A stretch of DNA of 64,000 nt, taken from NCBI GenBank assembly GCA_002397465.1, contig DHAP01000001.1, positions 1 to 64,000 of the forward strand, read 5' to 3'. Source of the DNA: Caryophanales bacterium UBA4951 (GTDB lineage: Bacteria; Bacillota_I; Bacilli_A; RFN20; CAG-826). The position numbers were made by a program, and so were the translations under genes. The notes below the pieces were generated by a model. The model searched no databases, had not been told where the DNA came from, and saw only the letters and a program-made list of their open reading frames with translations. Positions 15,909 to 25,228 of this stretch are shown one piece after another; the stretch's first letter is position 1, and every line of letters starts with the position of its first letter.

Positions 15909-17385
15909 GGAATGTCTCCTTTATGAATTTATGAAGGCCTTCTTGGCCCTTTTCATCATCTTTGTAAACGGCGACGTTCTTAAGAATGCCCTGACAGACT
16001 TTGTTGATGTAGGCCTCACTGGTCTCGTGGGTGGCTTTCATCTCGTCGATCATCCCCTCGAAAGAAACGAGGTCTGGGTATTTGGCGAGATAATCTTTTT
16101 TATCCATCGAGACGGCTTCCTCGACTTCGGCGCTCTCACGCTTCAAACGAGCCGGAAGGATAAACAATCCGGCGGCCTCGATCAGGCCGATGCCTTCTTT
16201 TTTGATGTGATGATATTCTGGATGTGCATGGAAGATGCCGTCTGGATAAGCCTTGCTGCAACGATTGTTACGCAAGACAAGATAGACGGCATATTGGCCA
16301 TCGATCTTTCTCATGAAAGGCGTGACAGTCGAATGGTTGCCATCCGAGTCATCGCTGATGATCTCATTGTCAGGATCGCTATAGTGTCTCCATTTGTCGA
16401 TCACTTTGGTGCCTAAGGACAAGACGTCATCCTTGTCGGAGCCCATGATCTTGATGGACGTCACATAGAAGTCAAGGATTGAGACCTTGCTTCCCTTTTT
16501 GCTTGTATAGACGGTTTCCTTGTCCTTGCTGATCAACAAAGGAAGCAGATGCCCGCCGCCTTGGAAATGCTCATGGTTCAAAATCGATCCGCCCACAATC
16601 GGAAGATCGCTGTTGGAGCCGATGAAGAAATGCGGGAATTGGTCGACGAAGTCGCCAAAAGCTTTAAGCGTCTCACCCGATATTTTCATCGGAACATGCT
16701 TCTTATAAAAGACGATGCAGTGATGAGAATAATAGACATAAGGCGAATATTGCATGAACCAGTCTTCGCCGTTTAGCTTAAGCGGGACGAAACGGATGTT
16801 CTCTCGGGCTGGGTGGCTGTCGGTGCCCTCAAATCCGATGTTTTCCTCGCATAAGAGGCATTTAGGATAAGTGACGGCAACGTTTTTGCTCAATAGTTTG
16901 GCGATGTCTTTGTTGTTCTTCTCAGGCTTGGAAAGGTTGATTGAAATCTCCAAGTCATCGCCATGATCGTATTTGGCGACCCAATGGATGTTTTTGTCGA
17001 CTTTGCTCTTGGCGATATAGTCGTTTTTGATCGAAAGGTCATAAAGATACTCGGTCGCTTTTTCTGGGCTTTCTTTGTCCAAAGAAGCGAATTTTTCATC
17101 GACTTGGCTCGGCGTCGGGCTTAATAAGCCCATCACGTAGGTGGCTTTTCTTTGGCTTTCGCCTGGCCCCATACCCGATGAAACAAGATCTTCGGTCAAG
17201 GAATCGACGATTGGGTCCGGCAAAGAATAGGCGGCGATTTTCTTTTCGTCTATTTCGCCTTGATAAGGTTCTTTCAAGCCGAACTCGTGGAGAAGGAAAT
17301 TCTGGAAATAAATGGCGTCCTCGTCTTTTAGGCCCAAATGGCTTTTGGCGTAGGCAATCGCTTCTTTAAGAGTCTTTTCTATCAT
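15901..17385 (-). CDS. galT: UDP-glucose:hexose-1-phosphate uridylyltransferase (class II)
   Basis: A 494-residue enzyme swapping UMP between UDP-glucose and galactose-1-phosphate in the Leloir pathway. Length and features match the class II (Bacillota) GalT, which is longer than the E. coli form. The active-site HIT-like motif is in NHEHFQGGGHLLPL, and FMQYSPYVYYSHHCIV and AHPEYHHIKKEGIGLIEAAG are typical of this class. It lies 2 bases after galM and overlaps galK. Confidence 0.93.
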   Translation of the reverse strand: MIEKTLKEAIAYAKSHLGLKDEDAIYFQNFLLHEFGLKEPYQGEIDEKKIAAYSLPDPIVDSLTEDLVSSGMGPGESQRKATYVMGLLSPTPSQVDEKFASLDKESPEKATEYLYDLSIKNDYIAKSKVDKNIHWVAKYDHGDDLEISINLSKPEKNNKDIAKLLSKNVAVTYPKCLLCEENIGFEGTDSHPARENIRFVPLKLNGEDWFMQYSPYVYYSHHCIVFYKKHVPMKISGETLKAFGDFVDQFPHFFIGSNSDLPIVGGSILNHEHFQGGGHLLPLLISKDKETVYTSKKGSKVSILDFYVTSIKIMGSDKDDVLSLGTKVIDKWRHYSDPDNEIISDDSDGNHSTVTPFMRKIDGQYAVYLVLRNNRCSKAYPDGIFHAHPEYHHIKKEGIGLIEAAGLFILPARLKRESAEVEEAVSMDKKDYLAKYPDLVSFEGMIDEMKATHETSEAYINKVCQGILKNVAVYKDDEKGQEGLHKFIKETFHE

Positions 17386-17387
17386 CT

Positions 17388-18386
17388 TTATTCTCCTTTT
17401 TTCTTGAAAATATATTCGATGAAATCGCTCTTCGGCGTGTCGGAAATCACGCTCATGGAATGGAAGTCCCCCGGCTTATAAACCGGTTCGATAGCAAGCC
17501 CTGAATGGAGCTTCGTCTTCTTTCCGCTGACGAGCTCCTCTCCAATATGGGGATAGTTGTAGCTATAGATCTGAGCAGCTGGCAAAGAAGTCTTGATGTC
17601 CATGACGTAGTCTTGGCTTTCCATCCTGATTTGCGTTTCTTCGGCATTTGCTTCTTTAAAAAGGAAACAATGGTCGTATCCGAGGGTCCTTATGGATGTG
17701 AGATAAGGATCGTCGATGTCTTTGCCAATCTCTTTGGGAGTGGAAAAATCTAGGCATGATGGGCTCTTTTTGAAGCCCAAAGGAATCAATTCCTTATCAT
17801 AGGACATGGTCTCGTCGCTATTGACGAATAAAAGCTGTTTCTCAACGTCATCCTCCCCGCCGAGGTTGAAATAGGCATGGCAGGTCAAATTAAGCGGCGT
17901 CTCGCTCTTGCTCTTGGCAAGGTAGACGATTTTGAAGCTTGGCTCATCTTCTTTGACGATATATCTGACTCTCAGGGCAATTTCGCCGGGGAATCCCATA
18001 TCGCCGGCTGGGCTGACTAGATAATAATCAACAGCCACTGAATCGCCGAGATGAACGACGTCCATCTTGAAATGGCGGAAGGAGAATCCTTCTTTGCCGC
18101 CATGAAGGGTGTTCTCCCCCTCATTGACGCTTAGCTGATATTCGTTGCCTAGATAATTCAAGCGTCCTTTGGAAAGCCTTCCGGCGATGCGGCCCACGGT
18201 TTTTCCAAAGTAAGTGTCTTCGTTGAGCCAGCTCTTTTTGTCGGTCGGTGCCACATTCATGCTCTTTCCATCGTAAAAGATGGAATAGATGCCGGCCCCG
18301 TAATCGCAAAGCGTGAGTTTCAGGCCGGCTGAGTTCGTCAGAGTGATGAAGCTGGCGTTTTCTTTTTCGACGTTCTCGATGATCAT
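17388..18386 (-). CDS. galM: Aldose 1-epimerase (mutarotase)
   Basis: A 332-residue galactose mutarotase that interconverts alpha and beta anomers, feeding GalK. Motifs seen are YGAGIYSI, GKTVGRIAGRLSKG, NTLHGGKEGF (catalytic His region), NLTCHAYFNLGG and SGLAIEPVY (catalytic Glu). Its ATG overlaps the stop of the upstream dehydrogenase by 4 bases. Confidence 0.92.
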   Translation of the reverse strand: MIIENVEKENASFITLTNSAGLKLTLCDYGAGIYSIFYDGKSMNVAPTDKKSWLNEDTYFGKTVGRIAGRLSKGRLNYLGNEYQLSVNEGENTLHGGKEGFSFRHFKMDVVHLGDSVAVDYYLVSPAGDMGFPGEIALRVRYIVKEDEPSFKIVYLAKSKSETPLNLTCHAYFNLGGEDDVEKQLLFVNSDETMSYDKELIPLGFKKSPSCLDFSTPKEIGKDIDDPYLTSIRTLGYDHCFLFKEANAEETQIRMESQDYVMDIKTSLPAAQIYSYNYPHIGEELVSGKKTKLHSGLAIEPVYKPGDFHSMSVISDTPKSDFIEYIFKKKGE

Positions 18387-19597
18387 TGTGGATCTATCTC
18401 CTTATAGATTTCGATAAGCTCGTTCTTGTTCATTTCTTTAGGCACCGGGTAAAGAGGGTTGGCCTCTTTGTTTGCCCTGGCCGCCAATAAAGAAATGTCT
18501 TCTGGTTTGATGAGATGGTCGAAGCTCTTTGGAATGCCCATCTTCTCGTTCATGTCTTCGATCCAAGCGATGAAGGCAACGGCCTTTTCATGGGTTGACG
18601 CTCCGCTCTTGGTGAGGGTGATGGCATCAGAAAGCCTGGCCAAAGCTTTTTCGGCCTTTACCCCATAGGCTTTAAGGACATAAGGAAGGATGATGGCATT
18701 TGCCAAACCATGTGGCACGTTATATTCGCCGCCTAAGGAATGGGCGATCGCGTGGACATATCCGACATAGCTTCTTGTGAAGGAGACGCCGGCCAAATAA
18801 GCCGCCCGTTGCATGTTGCTTCGTGGAGCCTCGTCCTCGGGATTGCTATAAAAAGCATAGAGATTGTCGGAGATAAGCCTGACCGCCTCGATGGCGTAGC
18901 TTCTGGTTTTCTTTGTCAAAGAATGGCCAATGTAGCTCTCAACGGCATGCGTCAAAGCATCCATTCCCGTCGAAGAAATGATCTTTTTTGGCAATTTCTT
19001 CAGCAAAGAAGAATCCAAAACGGCCACTGCCGGAATGAGCTTAGGATCCTCGATTGCGAATTTCTCATGTGTCTTGGAATTGACGACCACAGCCGCCAAA
19101 GTGGCTTCGCTGCCGGTCCCGGCTGTCGTCGGAATGGCGATGAGCAAAGGAAGACGTTTTCTTACCTTGAGGATGCCACGCATCTTCGAAAGGGACTTCT
19201 TGGGATTGCTCATGAGGGCGCCGACGGCTTTGCCGACATCCATGCTGGAACCACCGCCGATGGCGATGATCGAATCGCAGTTGTTCTTTTTGGCCATCGC
19301 AAAGGCTTCGTTGATGCAGTCAAAAGTCGGGTTGGCCACCACGTCTTTGTAAACTATGTAAGTGAGGCTTTCTTCGTCGAGTTTCTTAAGAAGCGGGTCG
19401 CATAGCCCAAGCGAGTAGATGCCAGGATCGGTGACGATCAAAGGACGAGAGAAGCCTTTTTTATGAAGGTAGGCCGGTATTTTGGCGCTGGCGCCTTCGC
19501 CTTGGATGACCTCTGGTTCTTTGAATGAAAGGAAGTAAGAGGCAAAGTTGATGATTTTTTGATAGAGGCGGCAATAGCCGCGGACAAAGAAATTCAT
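18383..19597 (-). CDS. Iron-containing alcohol dehydrogenase
   Basis: A 404-residue group III alcohol dehydrogenase. The nucleotide-binding motif is GGGSSMDVGKAVGA, then PTTAGTGSEAT, and the metal ligands lie in MDALTHAVESY, HAIAHSLGGEYNVPHG. An N-terminal stretch of about 30 residues precedes the usual start. The substrate is unknown; in this operon it could reduce an aldehyde from sugar breakdown to regenerate NAD. It lies 18 bases after cls and overlaps galM by 4 bases. Confidence 0.9.
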   Translation of the reverse strand: MNFFVRGYCRLYQKIINFASYFLSFKEPEVIQGEGASAKIPAYLHKKGFSRPLIVTDPGIYSLGLCDPLLKKLDEESLTYIVYKDVVANPTFDCINEAFAMAKKNNCDSIIAIGGGSSMDVGKAVGALMSNPKKSLSKMRGILKVRKRLPLLIAIPTTAGTGSEATLAAVVVNSKTHEKFAIEDPKLIPAVAVLDSSLLKKLPKKIISSTGMDALTHAVESYIGHSLTKKTRSYAIEAVRLISDNLYAFYSNPEDEAPRSNMQRAAYLAGVSFTRSYVGYVHAIAHSLGGEYNVPHGLANAIILPYVLKAYGVKAEKALARLSDAITLTKSGASTHEKAVAFIAWIEDMNEKMGIPKSFDHLIKPEDISLLAARANKEANPLYPVPKEMNKNELIEIYKEIDPQ

Positions 19598-19615
19598 TGT
19601 GTTATCCCTCTTACT

Positions 19616-21178
19616 CTATAATAGCGGCCCTACCAAGCGCAATAAAGTCCATAAGACGAATCTTTTCTTTCTCCATTTCTTCCATTCATCGAAGCTCACT
19701 TCATGAGAAACCCCGATTGTGTCTAAGAAATCTTGTTTCATTGTCCCGATTGCCCGGTTCTTCGCCAAGAAAGTTCCGCACTCAAGGTGGAGGTAAAGGC
19801 TTCGATAGTCCATGTTTATCGTCCCCTCAGTCGCCATCGTGTCATCAACGATGACCATCTTCTGATGGACGAAGCCAGGAGTGTACTCATAGATTTTGAC
19901 GCCGGCCTGAAGCAAAGGCCCATAGTTGCTCTTGGTGAGCTGGAAGACGAGTTTCTTATCAGGGACGCCCGGAACCAATATTCTCACGTCGGTCCCCTGC
20001 AAAGCCGCGATTCTTATGGCCTCGCGGAGCTTTTCGTCCAAGATGAGATACGGAGTCGAGATATAAGCGTAATTAGTGGCCTTGCCCATGATCGAGAGAT
20101 AAACGCCCTCGCCGACCTCTTCATTCGAATACGGCATGGCGCCATATGGCTGAACGAAGCCATCGCTCACTGGGAAGCCGCCATCTTCATCGATGTAGGT
20201 CTCTGGGCGGTAATGGTCATAGTTGATCTTTTCTTTCGGCTCAAATGAGGTAACCCAGTTAGAGAGGAAAAGAAGGGTGAAGCCATAGACGGCCTTGCCT
20301 TTGATCATGATGGAATTGTCTTTCCAATGGCCATGTTTTTGGACGTGGTTGATGTACTCGTCGGCCAGGTTGATGCCGCCCGTGAAGCAAGTGTGCCCAT
20401 CGATGACCATGATCTTTCGGTGGTCACGGTTGTTCATTCGGACGTCGAGGACTGGTTTGATCTTGGCGAATGAATAGGCTTTTATCCCGTATTCGCGGAG
20501 TCTCTTGTAGTAATGGACTGGGGTCGAGCCAAGATTGCCGACGTCATCGTAAACGACGCGGACGTCGACTCCCTCTTTGACTTTCTCTTTGAGAATCGAA
20601 AGGATCGAATCCCAGAATAAGCCAGGAGTAATGATGAAATATTCGATGAAGATATAGTGTTTGGCTTTTGAAAGCTCACGCAGCATCACCGGAAAAGCCA
20701 CATCCCCCAAGGGGAAATACTCTACTTTGCTGTTTGTGTAGGCCCCTGATTCGGAGGCTTGCTCGATATAATGGGAGACATCGGCGGCGGCCGGGCATTC
20801 GGCCTCTAGTTTCCTTGCCGTTTCATCGGTCGTCGGATCGTGGGACAAAGCCGCATAATAACGAGCCAAGAAGCGACTTTCTTTTTTGGTTCTGATCTTA
20901 TGGGCGAACATGATGTAGAAAATGAGCCCGAAGACAGGGAAGGCCGCCATCATGAAGAGCCAGACTATTTTGTATTCGTCACCAGAGTCATTATTGACCG
21001 CAAAGATTGCCACCGCGATGGAGACGAGCCATAAAGCCAAGAGAATCCAACCCCCAGCCGAGCTTTCCAAAAAGCCAGCCGTCAATAAATAAACGAAGGC
21101 GATCACCAGTCCTAACTCAACAAGGATGCTGAGGATGATGACCATCTTCTGCCAATAGCCGTTCTTGAACATTTTCAT
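19616..21178 (-). CDS. cls: Cardiolipin synthase
   Basis: A 520-residue membrane phospholipase-D family enzyme that condenses two phosphatidylglycerols into cardiolipin. Two N-terminal membrane helices (about residues 10-35 and 38-60) plus a third near 70-92 precede two HKD motifs, NRDHRKIMVIDG and FVHQKMVIVDD. It appears to be the first gene of the sugar operon; only 17 bases separate its ATG from the T run of the preceding terminator. No Shine-Dalgarno sequence is seen, but TACAAT lies seven bases upstream of the ATG, consistent with a leaderless message. Confidence 0.9.
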   Translation of the reverse strand: MKMFKNGYWQKMVIILSILVELGLVIAFVYLLTAGFLESSAGGWILLALWLVSIAVAIFAVNNDSGDEYKIVWLFMMAAFPVFGLIFYIMFAHKIRTKKESRFLARYYAALSHDPTTDETARKLEAECPAAADVSHYIEQASESGAYTNSKVEYFPLGDVAFPVMLRELSKAKHYIFIEYFIITPGLFWDSILSILKEKVKEGVDVRVVYDDVGNLGSTPVHYYKRLREYGIKAYSFAKIKPVLDVRMNNRDHRKIMVIDGHTCFTGGINLADEYINHVQKHGHWKDNSIMIKGKAVYGFTLLFLSNWVTSFEPKEKINYDHYRPETYIDEDGGFPVSDGFVQPYGAMPYSNEEVGEGVYLSIMGKATNYAYISTPYLILDEKLREAIRIAALQGTDVRILVPGVPDKKLVFQLTKSNYGPLLQAGVKIYEYTPGFVHQKMVIVDDTMATEGTINMDYRSLYLHLECGTFLAKNRAIGTMKQDFLDTIGVSHEVSFDEWKKWRKKRFVLWTLLRLVGPLL

Positions 21179-21195
21179 CGCGCCTATTGTATACG

Positions 21196-21219
21196 AAAAA
21201 GAGCCTATTTTATAGGCTC
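21196..21219 (-). terminator. Terminator between the phospholipase-like gene and cls
   Basis: On the minus strand GAGCCTAT and ATAGGCTC form an 8-bp stem followed by five T residues. Confidence 0.8.
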
Positions 21220-21239
21220 ATGGTTTAATTTGAGAAAAC

Positions 21240-22187
21240 TTATCCCCAGATGGAGTCCATATGGGTCCTTTTGGCCCCGATCTGACCCCCGTCATGGTTC
21301 CGGTTATCGACGAATTCATGAAGCTTATCAACGATCGGAAGGCCTTTTTCGCCTTCTTCAAGAGTTGGAAGAAGCGACTCATAATCTTCCAAAGCCTTGT
21401 CGAAGAGTTCCATGAAACTCTCGTTATGGATCTTGCCAGTCGAGGCATCGGGCCAGCCAGTTTTCTTTTCGTTAAGGAAATCAAGGGAGGCGTGCTCTGC
21501 TGGGATCTTGCTCGGGAAGTTCATGGCGAAAGGCAAAGAGTTCTCGCCCATTATCTTCTTAAGAAGCCATCTCTTGAATGAGTGGTTCACGTTAACGAAC
21601 TTCTCGATCGACATGTAGTCTTTGACTCCGAAATAGAAACTGTCCGGACTGATCGCGGGGTTCTTGAGCGTTTGGAGGTTGACCTCATACCACATCCTGG
21701 ATATCTCTTTCAGTTCTTTTGAAGGAACCTTGAGATATTTATAGCAGGAATAGGTGAATGTGTCCTCGTTTTTGCCGATCTCCATGTCGAGATAGGTCTC
21801 AAACAAACAATGGAGGGCGGCGTACTTCTTCTCATCTTCTTTTTTAAGGGCGAATCCAGACCTTGGGAAGATGTAGGCGTGGCATGACCTATCAAGAGAA
21901 TAATGAAGGAACAAGCCATGAATGTAGGAGATAAGGCTATCTTTATAAGATGATTTCAAAGCGTATTCGATGAGTTTGGAGTAGATGTCGCTCACATCGA
22001 TGTGATGGAGGTCGCGTCCAAAGGAATCGACTCCTTTGACGTCTCTCCGTTTTTTCCAAGGAAGCTGCCCATAGAAGAAGAAGGGATCAGGTCCCTGTGA
22101 GCCTAACTCAAAGCACTCATCGGAATATTCCTTGCCTCTGGATAGAGCTTTTTTAGCGCATGTGTAGTGGGTTATGATGGCTGGCAT
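21240..22187 (-). CDS. Zinc-dependent phospholipase C-like protein
   Basis: A 315-residue member of the zinc-dependent phospholipase C (PF00882-like) family as found in cytoplasmic Bacillota proteins. Candidate zinc ligands are His and Asp residues in the N-terminal ITHYTCAKKAL, GSQGPDPFFFYG and YIHGLFLHYSLDRSCHAY motifs. No signal peptide, so it is unlikely to be the secreted toxin type. It starts right after the GPH symporter stop and ends at a terminator. A paralogue lies at 48423-49403. The natural substrate is unknown. Confidence 0.75.
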   Translation of the reverse strand: MPAIITHYTCAKKALSRGKEYSDECFELGSQGPDPFFFYGQLPWKKRRDVKGVDSFGRDLHHIDVSDIYSKLIEYALKSSYKDSLISYIHGLFLHYSLDRSCHAYIFPRSGFALKKEDEKKYAALHCLFETYLDMEIGKNEDTFTYSCYKYLKVPSKELKEISRMWYEVNLQTLKNPAISPDSFYFGVKDYMSIEKFVNVNHSFKRWLLKKIMGENSLPFAMNFPSKIPAEHASLDFLNEKKTGWPDASTGKIHNESFMELFDKALEDYESLLPTLEEGEKGLPIVDKLHEFVDNRNHDGGQIGAKRTHMDSIWG

Positions 22188-22189
22188 AT

Positions 22190-23665
22190 CTAGTCATCAT
22201 CCCCTAAGGCCTCTAGGCCCTTTTTGTTTTTGACTTTGACTGACTTCGCGTTTTTGACGAAGGCGAAGACTATGCCAGCCGCGGCCATCAAGCAGCATGA
22301 ATAGATCGGCAAAGCCTGCCATCCGGTTGCCCTGAAGATGAAGCCGATGACGATCGGGGTGATCGACTGGGCAATCATGGATGCCGCGTAATAGTAGCCG
22401 GTAAACTTGCCAATGTTTTTGCCGGTGCAAAGCTCGACGACCATCGGGAAAGAACAGTTATGGATCATGGCAGAACCGAATCCGACAAAGGCGAATATCA
22501 GGTAAAGGACCCATGGGAAAGTGTTGTAGCCGCTGGTAGCGCTAGCAACGCCCGTAGGTGTGACGAAACAAAAACCGAAATAAGAAAGCGTCACGACGCA
22601 TAGCCCAATGAATATCGTCCATTTTCTGCCGATTTTGTCGGCGATTCTTCCAGCAAAGAGGAACATTATGGCTCCGCAGGCTCCGGAAATCGTCGTGGCA
22701 ATCGTCGAGCTGGAGTCGCTGGCGTCCAAATACCATAAAGTGTAATTGCCGAAGAAGGTCTCGATGGCGTTGAAAGACATGAACCACAGGACTTCGGCGG
22801 CCAAGATGAGAATCAAGGTTCTCTTGTTGGCGTTGCTCATCGGCTTGTCGTCCTCGACTTTGTCGATAACTTCAGCCTCTTCTTCGCCGCGTCTCATATC
22901 ATCGGCGACTTCTTTGGAAACCTTGTTTTCATTGATCGTGAAGAACAAGACGAAAGCTGCGATGACCATGACGATGGAGGCTACGAGGAACGGAACGAAG
23001 ATGATATAGAAGCTTCCTTCTTTAAGGTATTTCGAGAATGGGAGAAAGATGCCGAGCAAAGCGGCGACGCCACCGCCGATATAGCCGACGATGTTGATGA
23101 TGCCGTTGGCTCTTGAGCGAAGAGGCTTCGGTGTCATGTCAGGCATCAAGGCGACGGCAGGCGAACGGTAGGCCATCATGAAGATGAGGACTATCACCAT
23201 CATGGCGATCATGCCGGCGATGTTGTTGTAATAATAGAAGACTGGGATGAATGGGAAGGCGATGGCGGAGATGATGGTGCCTATCATGATGTACGGCATC
23301 CTGTGACCCCAGCGTTTCGAATGGGTCTTGTCGCTGAGCCTTCCGAAGATCGGCATCAAGAACAAAGCAGCCACGTTATCAAGTGCCATGACGATGCCGA
23401 CGAGATACTGAACGTCAAGTTTCTCGCTGTTGGTAAGCTCGCTTGAGGTTTTCCCGAACTCCATCTGAGCAAACGAGATGGTCAGGAACTTCGAGCAGTA
23501 CGTGTTGTAGATCGACCAGAGAAGCAAGATTCCGAAGAAAGCGAAGCCGATGAGGAAGGTCCTCTTGTAGTTCAGCTTCAACGGAGGTTTGGCAGGGTTC
23601 TTGTCCCCGCCTGAAAGCGTGGCATCGTTGACGCCAGTGCTTTCGGCAACTGTTTGTTTATCCAT
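22190..23665 (-). CDS. GPH/MFS-type sugar:cation symporter
   Basis: A 491-residue, 12-helix transporter of the major facilitator superfamily, most like GPH or SLC45-type glycoside carriers. After a soluble N-terminus, helix 1 starts near KRTFLIGFAFFG. RLSDKTHSKRWGHRMPYI is the loop 2-3 motif, and a charged central loop lies near EEAEVIDKVEDD. The sugar is not predictable; alpha- or beta-glycosides are likely given the galactosidases. The ATG at 23665 is chosen because it gives the normal N-terminus, but there is no ribosome site and two upstream in-frame starts remain possible. A cre-like operator overlaps the region just upstream. Confidence 0.82.
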   Translation of the reverse strand: MDKQTVAESTGVNDATLSGGDKNPAKPPLKLNYKRTFLIGFAFFGILLLWSIYNTYCSKFLTISFAQMEFGKTSSELTNSEKLDVQYLVGIVMALDNVAALFLMPIFGRLSDKTHSKRWGHRMPYIMIGTIISAIAFPFIPVFYYYNNIAGMIAMMVIVLIFMMAYRSPAVALMPDMTPKPLRSRANGIINIVGYIGGGVAALLGIFLPFSKYLKEGSFYIIFVPFLVASIVMVIAAFVLFFTINENKVSKEVADDMRRGEEEAEVIDKVEDDKPMSNANKRTLILILAAEVLWFMSFNAIETFFGNYTLWYLDASDSSSTIATTISGACGAIMFLFAGRIADKIGRKWTIFIGLCVVTLSYFGFCFVTPTGVASATSGYNTFPWVLYLIFAFVGFGSAMIHNCSFPMVVELCTGKNIGKFTGYYYAASMIAQSITPIVIGFIFRATGWQALPIYSCCLMAAAGIVFAFVKNAKSVKVKNKKGLEALGDDD

Positions 23666-23677
23666 ATTGATTACGAT

Positions 23678-23691
23678 TGTAAGTGCTTCCA
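23678..23691. promoter_or_regulatory. cre-like operator upstream of the GPH symporter
   Basis: TGTAAGTGCTTCCA differs from the CcpA consensus TGWAARCGYTWNCW at one core position. It lies 12 bases before the chosen start. It could bind CcpA or another LacI-family regulator. Confidence 0.4.
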
Positions 23692-23822
23692 TGAAAAATG
23701 GAAGAGGGAACTTTTTCCTTTCATTAGAAAGCATCCGCTAAAAGGCACATGGGAATGAAGAGTAAAAGAAGCGTTTGTTGAAGCTACGTTCAGTAAAGGG
23801 ATTTTCCGATAGATTGACATCT

Positions 23823-24302
23823 TCAATTGATATAGATTTCCTTGATTTCATCGAAATAAGCGGCCACTTCTTTTGATGGGTCCTTATACATCTTTATCAT
23901 CCCGTCTATCACGTTGTCCGGGACCCACTTGTCCCTTTCCCTTCTTTTGTTCTGAAGATAGCACAGGGAATAATCGTGGGCCTTGAGCATCACGAGGATG
24001 GCTTTGTCGTAGCCTTTTAGGCGCTTCATGTAATATTCTCTCCGATAGTCATCCAAGAATATCGAGTCTTCTATGAGGGTGCATTCGCTTTCATTGGAAG
24101 AGAGGAAATCGTTGCCCTCTTTGATCATCTCGTCGAAAATCACCTTCATGTCGGAAGGAAAAACCAAATAAGAACCAGTTATCTTTTTCCTGGTCTCGTC
24201 AGTGTCCACGATCAAAGTGTTCCTGTGGTTTTTGGCATAGTCTTTGGCCCAGCGGCTTTTGCCGCTTCCTGGAATGCCAGCCATGAGTATCAATGTTTTC
24301 AT
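23823..24302 (-). CDS. Small P-loop kinase-like protein
   Basis: A 159-residue ATPase/kinase of the zeta-toxin or polynucleotide-kinase-like AAA_33 group. Walker A is GIPGSGKSRWAK at residues 9-20, then IVDTDETRKKITG. A lid-like region with KRRERDKWVP follows. It lies 12 bases after the second phnE and is probably co-transcribed with the transporter. It might phosphorylate the imported compound, but this is inference from position only. No antitoxin partner is present. Confidence 0.75.
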   Translation of the reverse strand: MKTLILMAGIPGSGKSRWAKDYAKNHRNTLIVDTDETRKKITGSYLVFPSDMKVIFDEMIKEGNDFLSSNESECTLIEDSIFLDDYRREYYMKRLKGYDKAILVMLKAHDYSLCYLQNKRRERDKWVPDNVIDGMIKMYKDPSKEVAAYFDEIKEIYIN

Positions 24303-24314
24303 ACAGTGTATAGA

Positions 24315-25223
24315 TTAGACAAGCTTCTTGCGGAGCCAGCTTGATAATAGGTCAACAACTATAATCATCAAAACAATGCCGAGGGTATCCGCGCCCATAC
24401 GGGTGAAATCGCCGCTTCCGTAGTCGTTGTTGAAGTAATAGCCGATGCCGGCGTACTTGCCCAAGATGATGCCGAGCATCGTCCCGGTCCTGATGTTGAT
24501 GTCTAGACGATAGAGCCCGACCGAGAGGAAGGAAGGGAAGACCTGAGGGAGGACCGATAGCCTGACGGTTTGAATCTTGCCGGCTCCCGAGGCTTCAAGA
24601 GCCTCCATGCTCGTGAGGTCGGCTTCGTTAATCTGATCGCTGTAGAGCTTGCCGATCATTCCAAGTGAGTGGAGCGACAAAGCAAGAATCGCGGTAAAGG
24701 AGGTTTGCCCAGAAAGCCTGATGAGGAACAAGCCCAAGAGAATCTCCGGGAAGGTTCTGATCAAGATGAGGAAGATCTCGCTGATGAAAGCCCATTTGCC
24801 AAAGAGACGATGGGAAGCCAATAGTCCAAGCGGAATCGAAAGAACGAAGGCAATGAAGGTCGCGATTATCGTAAGGCAAAGAGTCACGAAGCAGTTATAG
24901 ACGACACCGTTCTCAAAACCACCTAGATTGTTGCTGGTTCCAAAGAAATAGTCCCAGTCCGGAGTGAAGAAGTTCTTCATTCTGGTCGCTAGCGTGTTCC
25001 AAGGAATCGGACGGTCAAAACAATCCAAAATGGAAATGTCGTTGTTCATGTATAGGACCAAAAGAATGAAGACGATCCCGCATATTATCGTGACGATCCA
25101 CATATGGGGACGAGCCTGATAGGCGCTGACCGGGTCCTTATAATGGGTCAGACCTTTTTTGTCTCCGGTGAAATAATTGGAGGCTTTGCGGAATATTGAT
25201 GGTTTCTTTTCGCTTTGTTCCAT
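24315..25223 (-). CDS. phnE: Phosphonate-type ABC transporter permease (second PhnE)
   Basis: A 302-residue inner-membrane permease with about six helices. The EAA loop is in ALEASGAGKIQTVRLSVLPQ, and FPEILLGLFLIRLSG is typical of PhnE. It lies 5 bases after another phnE and forms a heterodimeric pore with it. The ligand could be a phosphonate, phosphite or phosphate ester. Confidence 0.88.
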   Translation of the reverse strand: MEQSEKKPSIFRKASNYFTGDKKGLTHYKDPVSAYQARPHMWIVTIICGIVFILLVLYMNNDISILDCFDRPIPWNTLATRMKNFFTPDWDYFFGTSNNLGGFENGVVYNCFVTLCLTIIATFIAFVLSIPLGLLASHRLFGKWAFISEIFLILIRTFPEILLGLFLIRLSGQTSFTAILALSLHSLGMIGKLYSDQINEADLTSMEALEASGAGKIQTVRLSVLPQVFPSFLSVGLYRLDINIRTGTMLGIILGKYAGIGYYFNNDYGSGDFTRMGADTLGIVLMIIVVDLLSSWLRKKLV

Positions 25224-25228
25224 GTCTT

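Noticed and set aside
23823..24302. P-loop protein as a zeta-type toxin
   Set aside because: No antitoxin gene is next to it, and it sits at the end of a transporter operon, which better fits a metabolic kinase.
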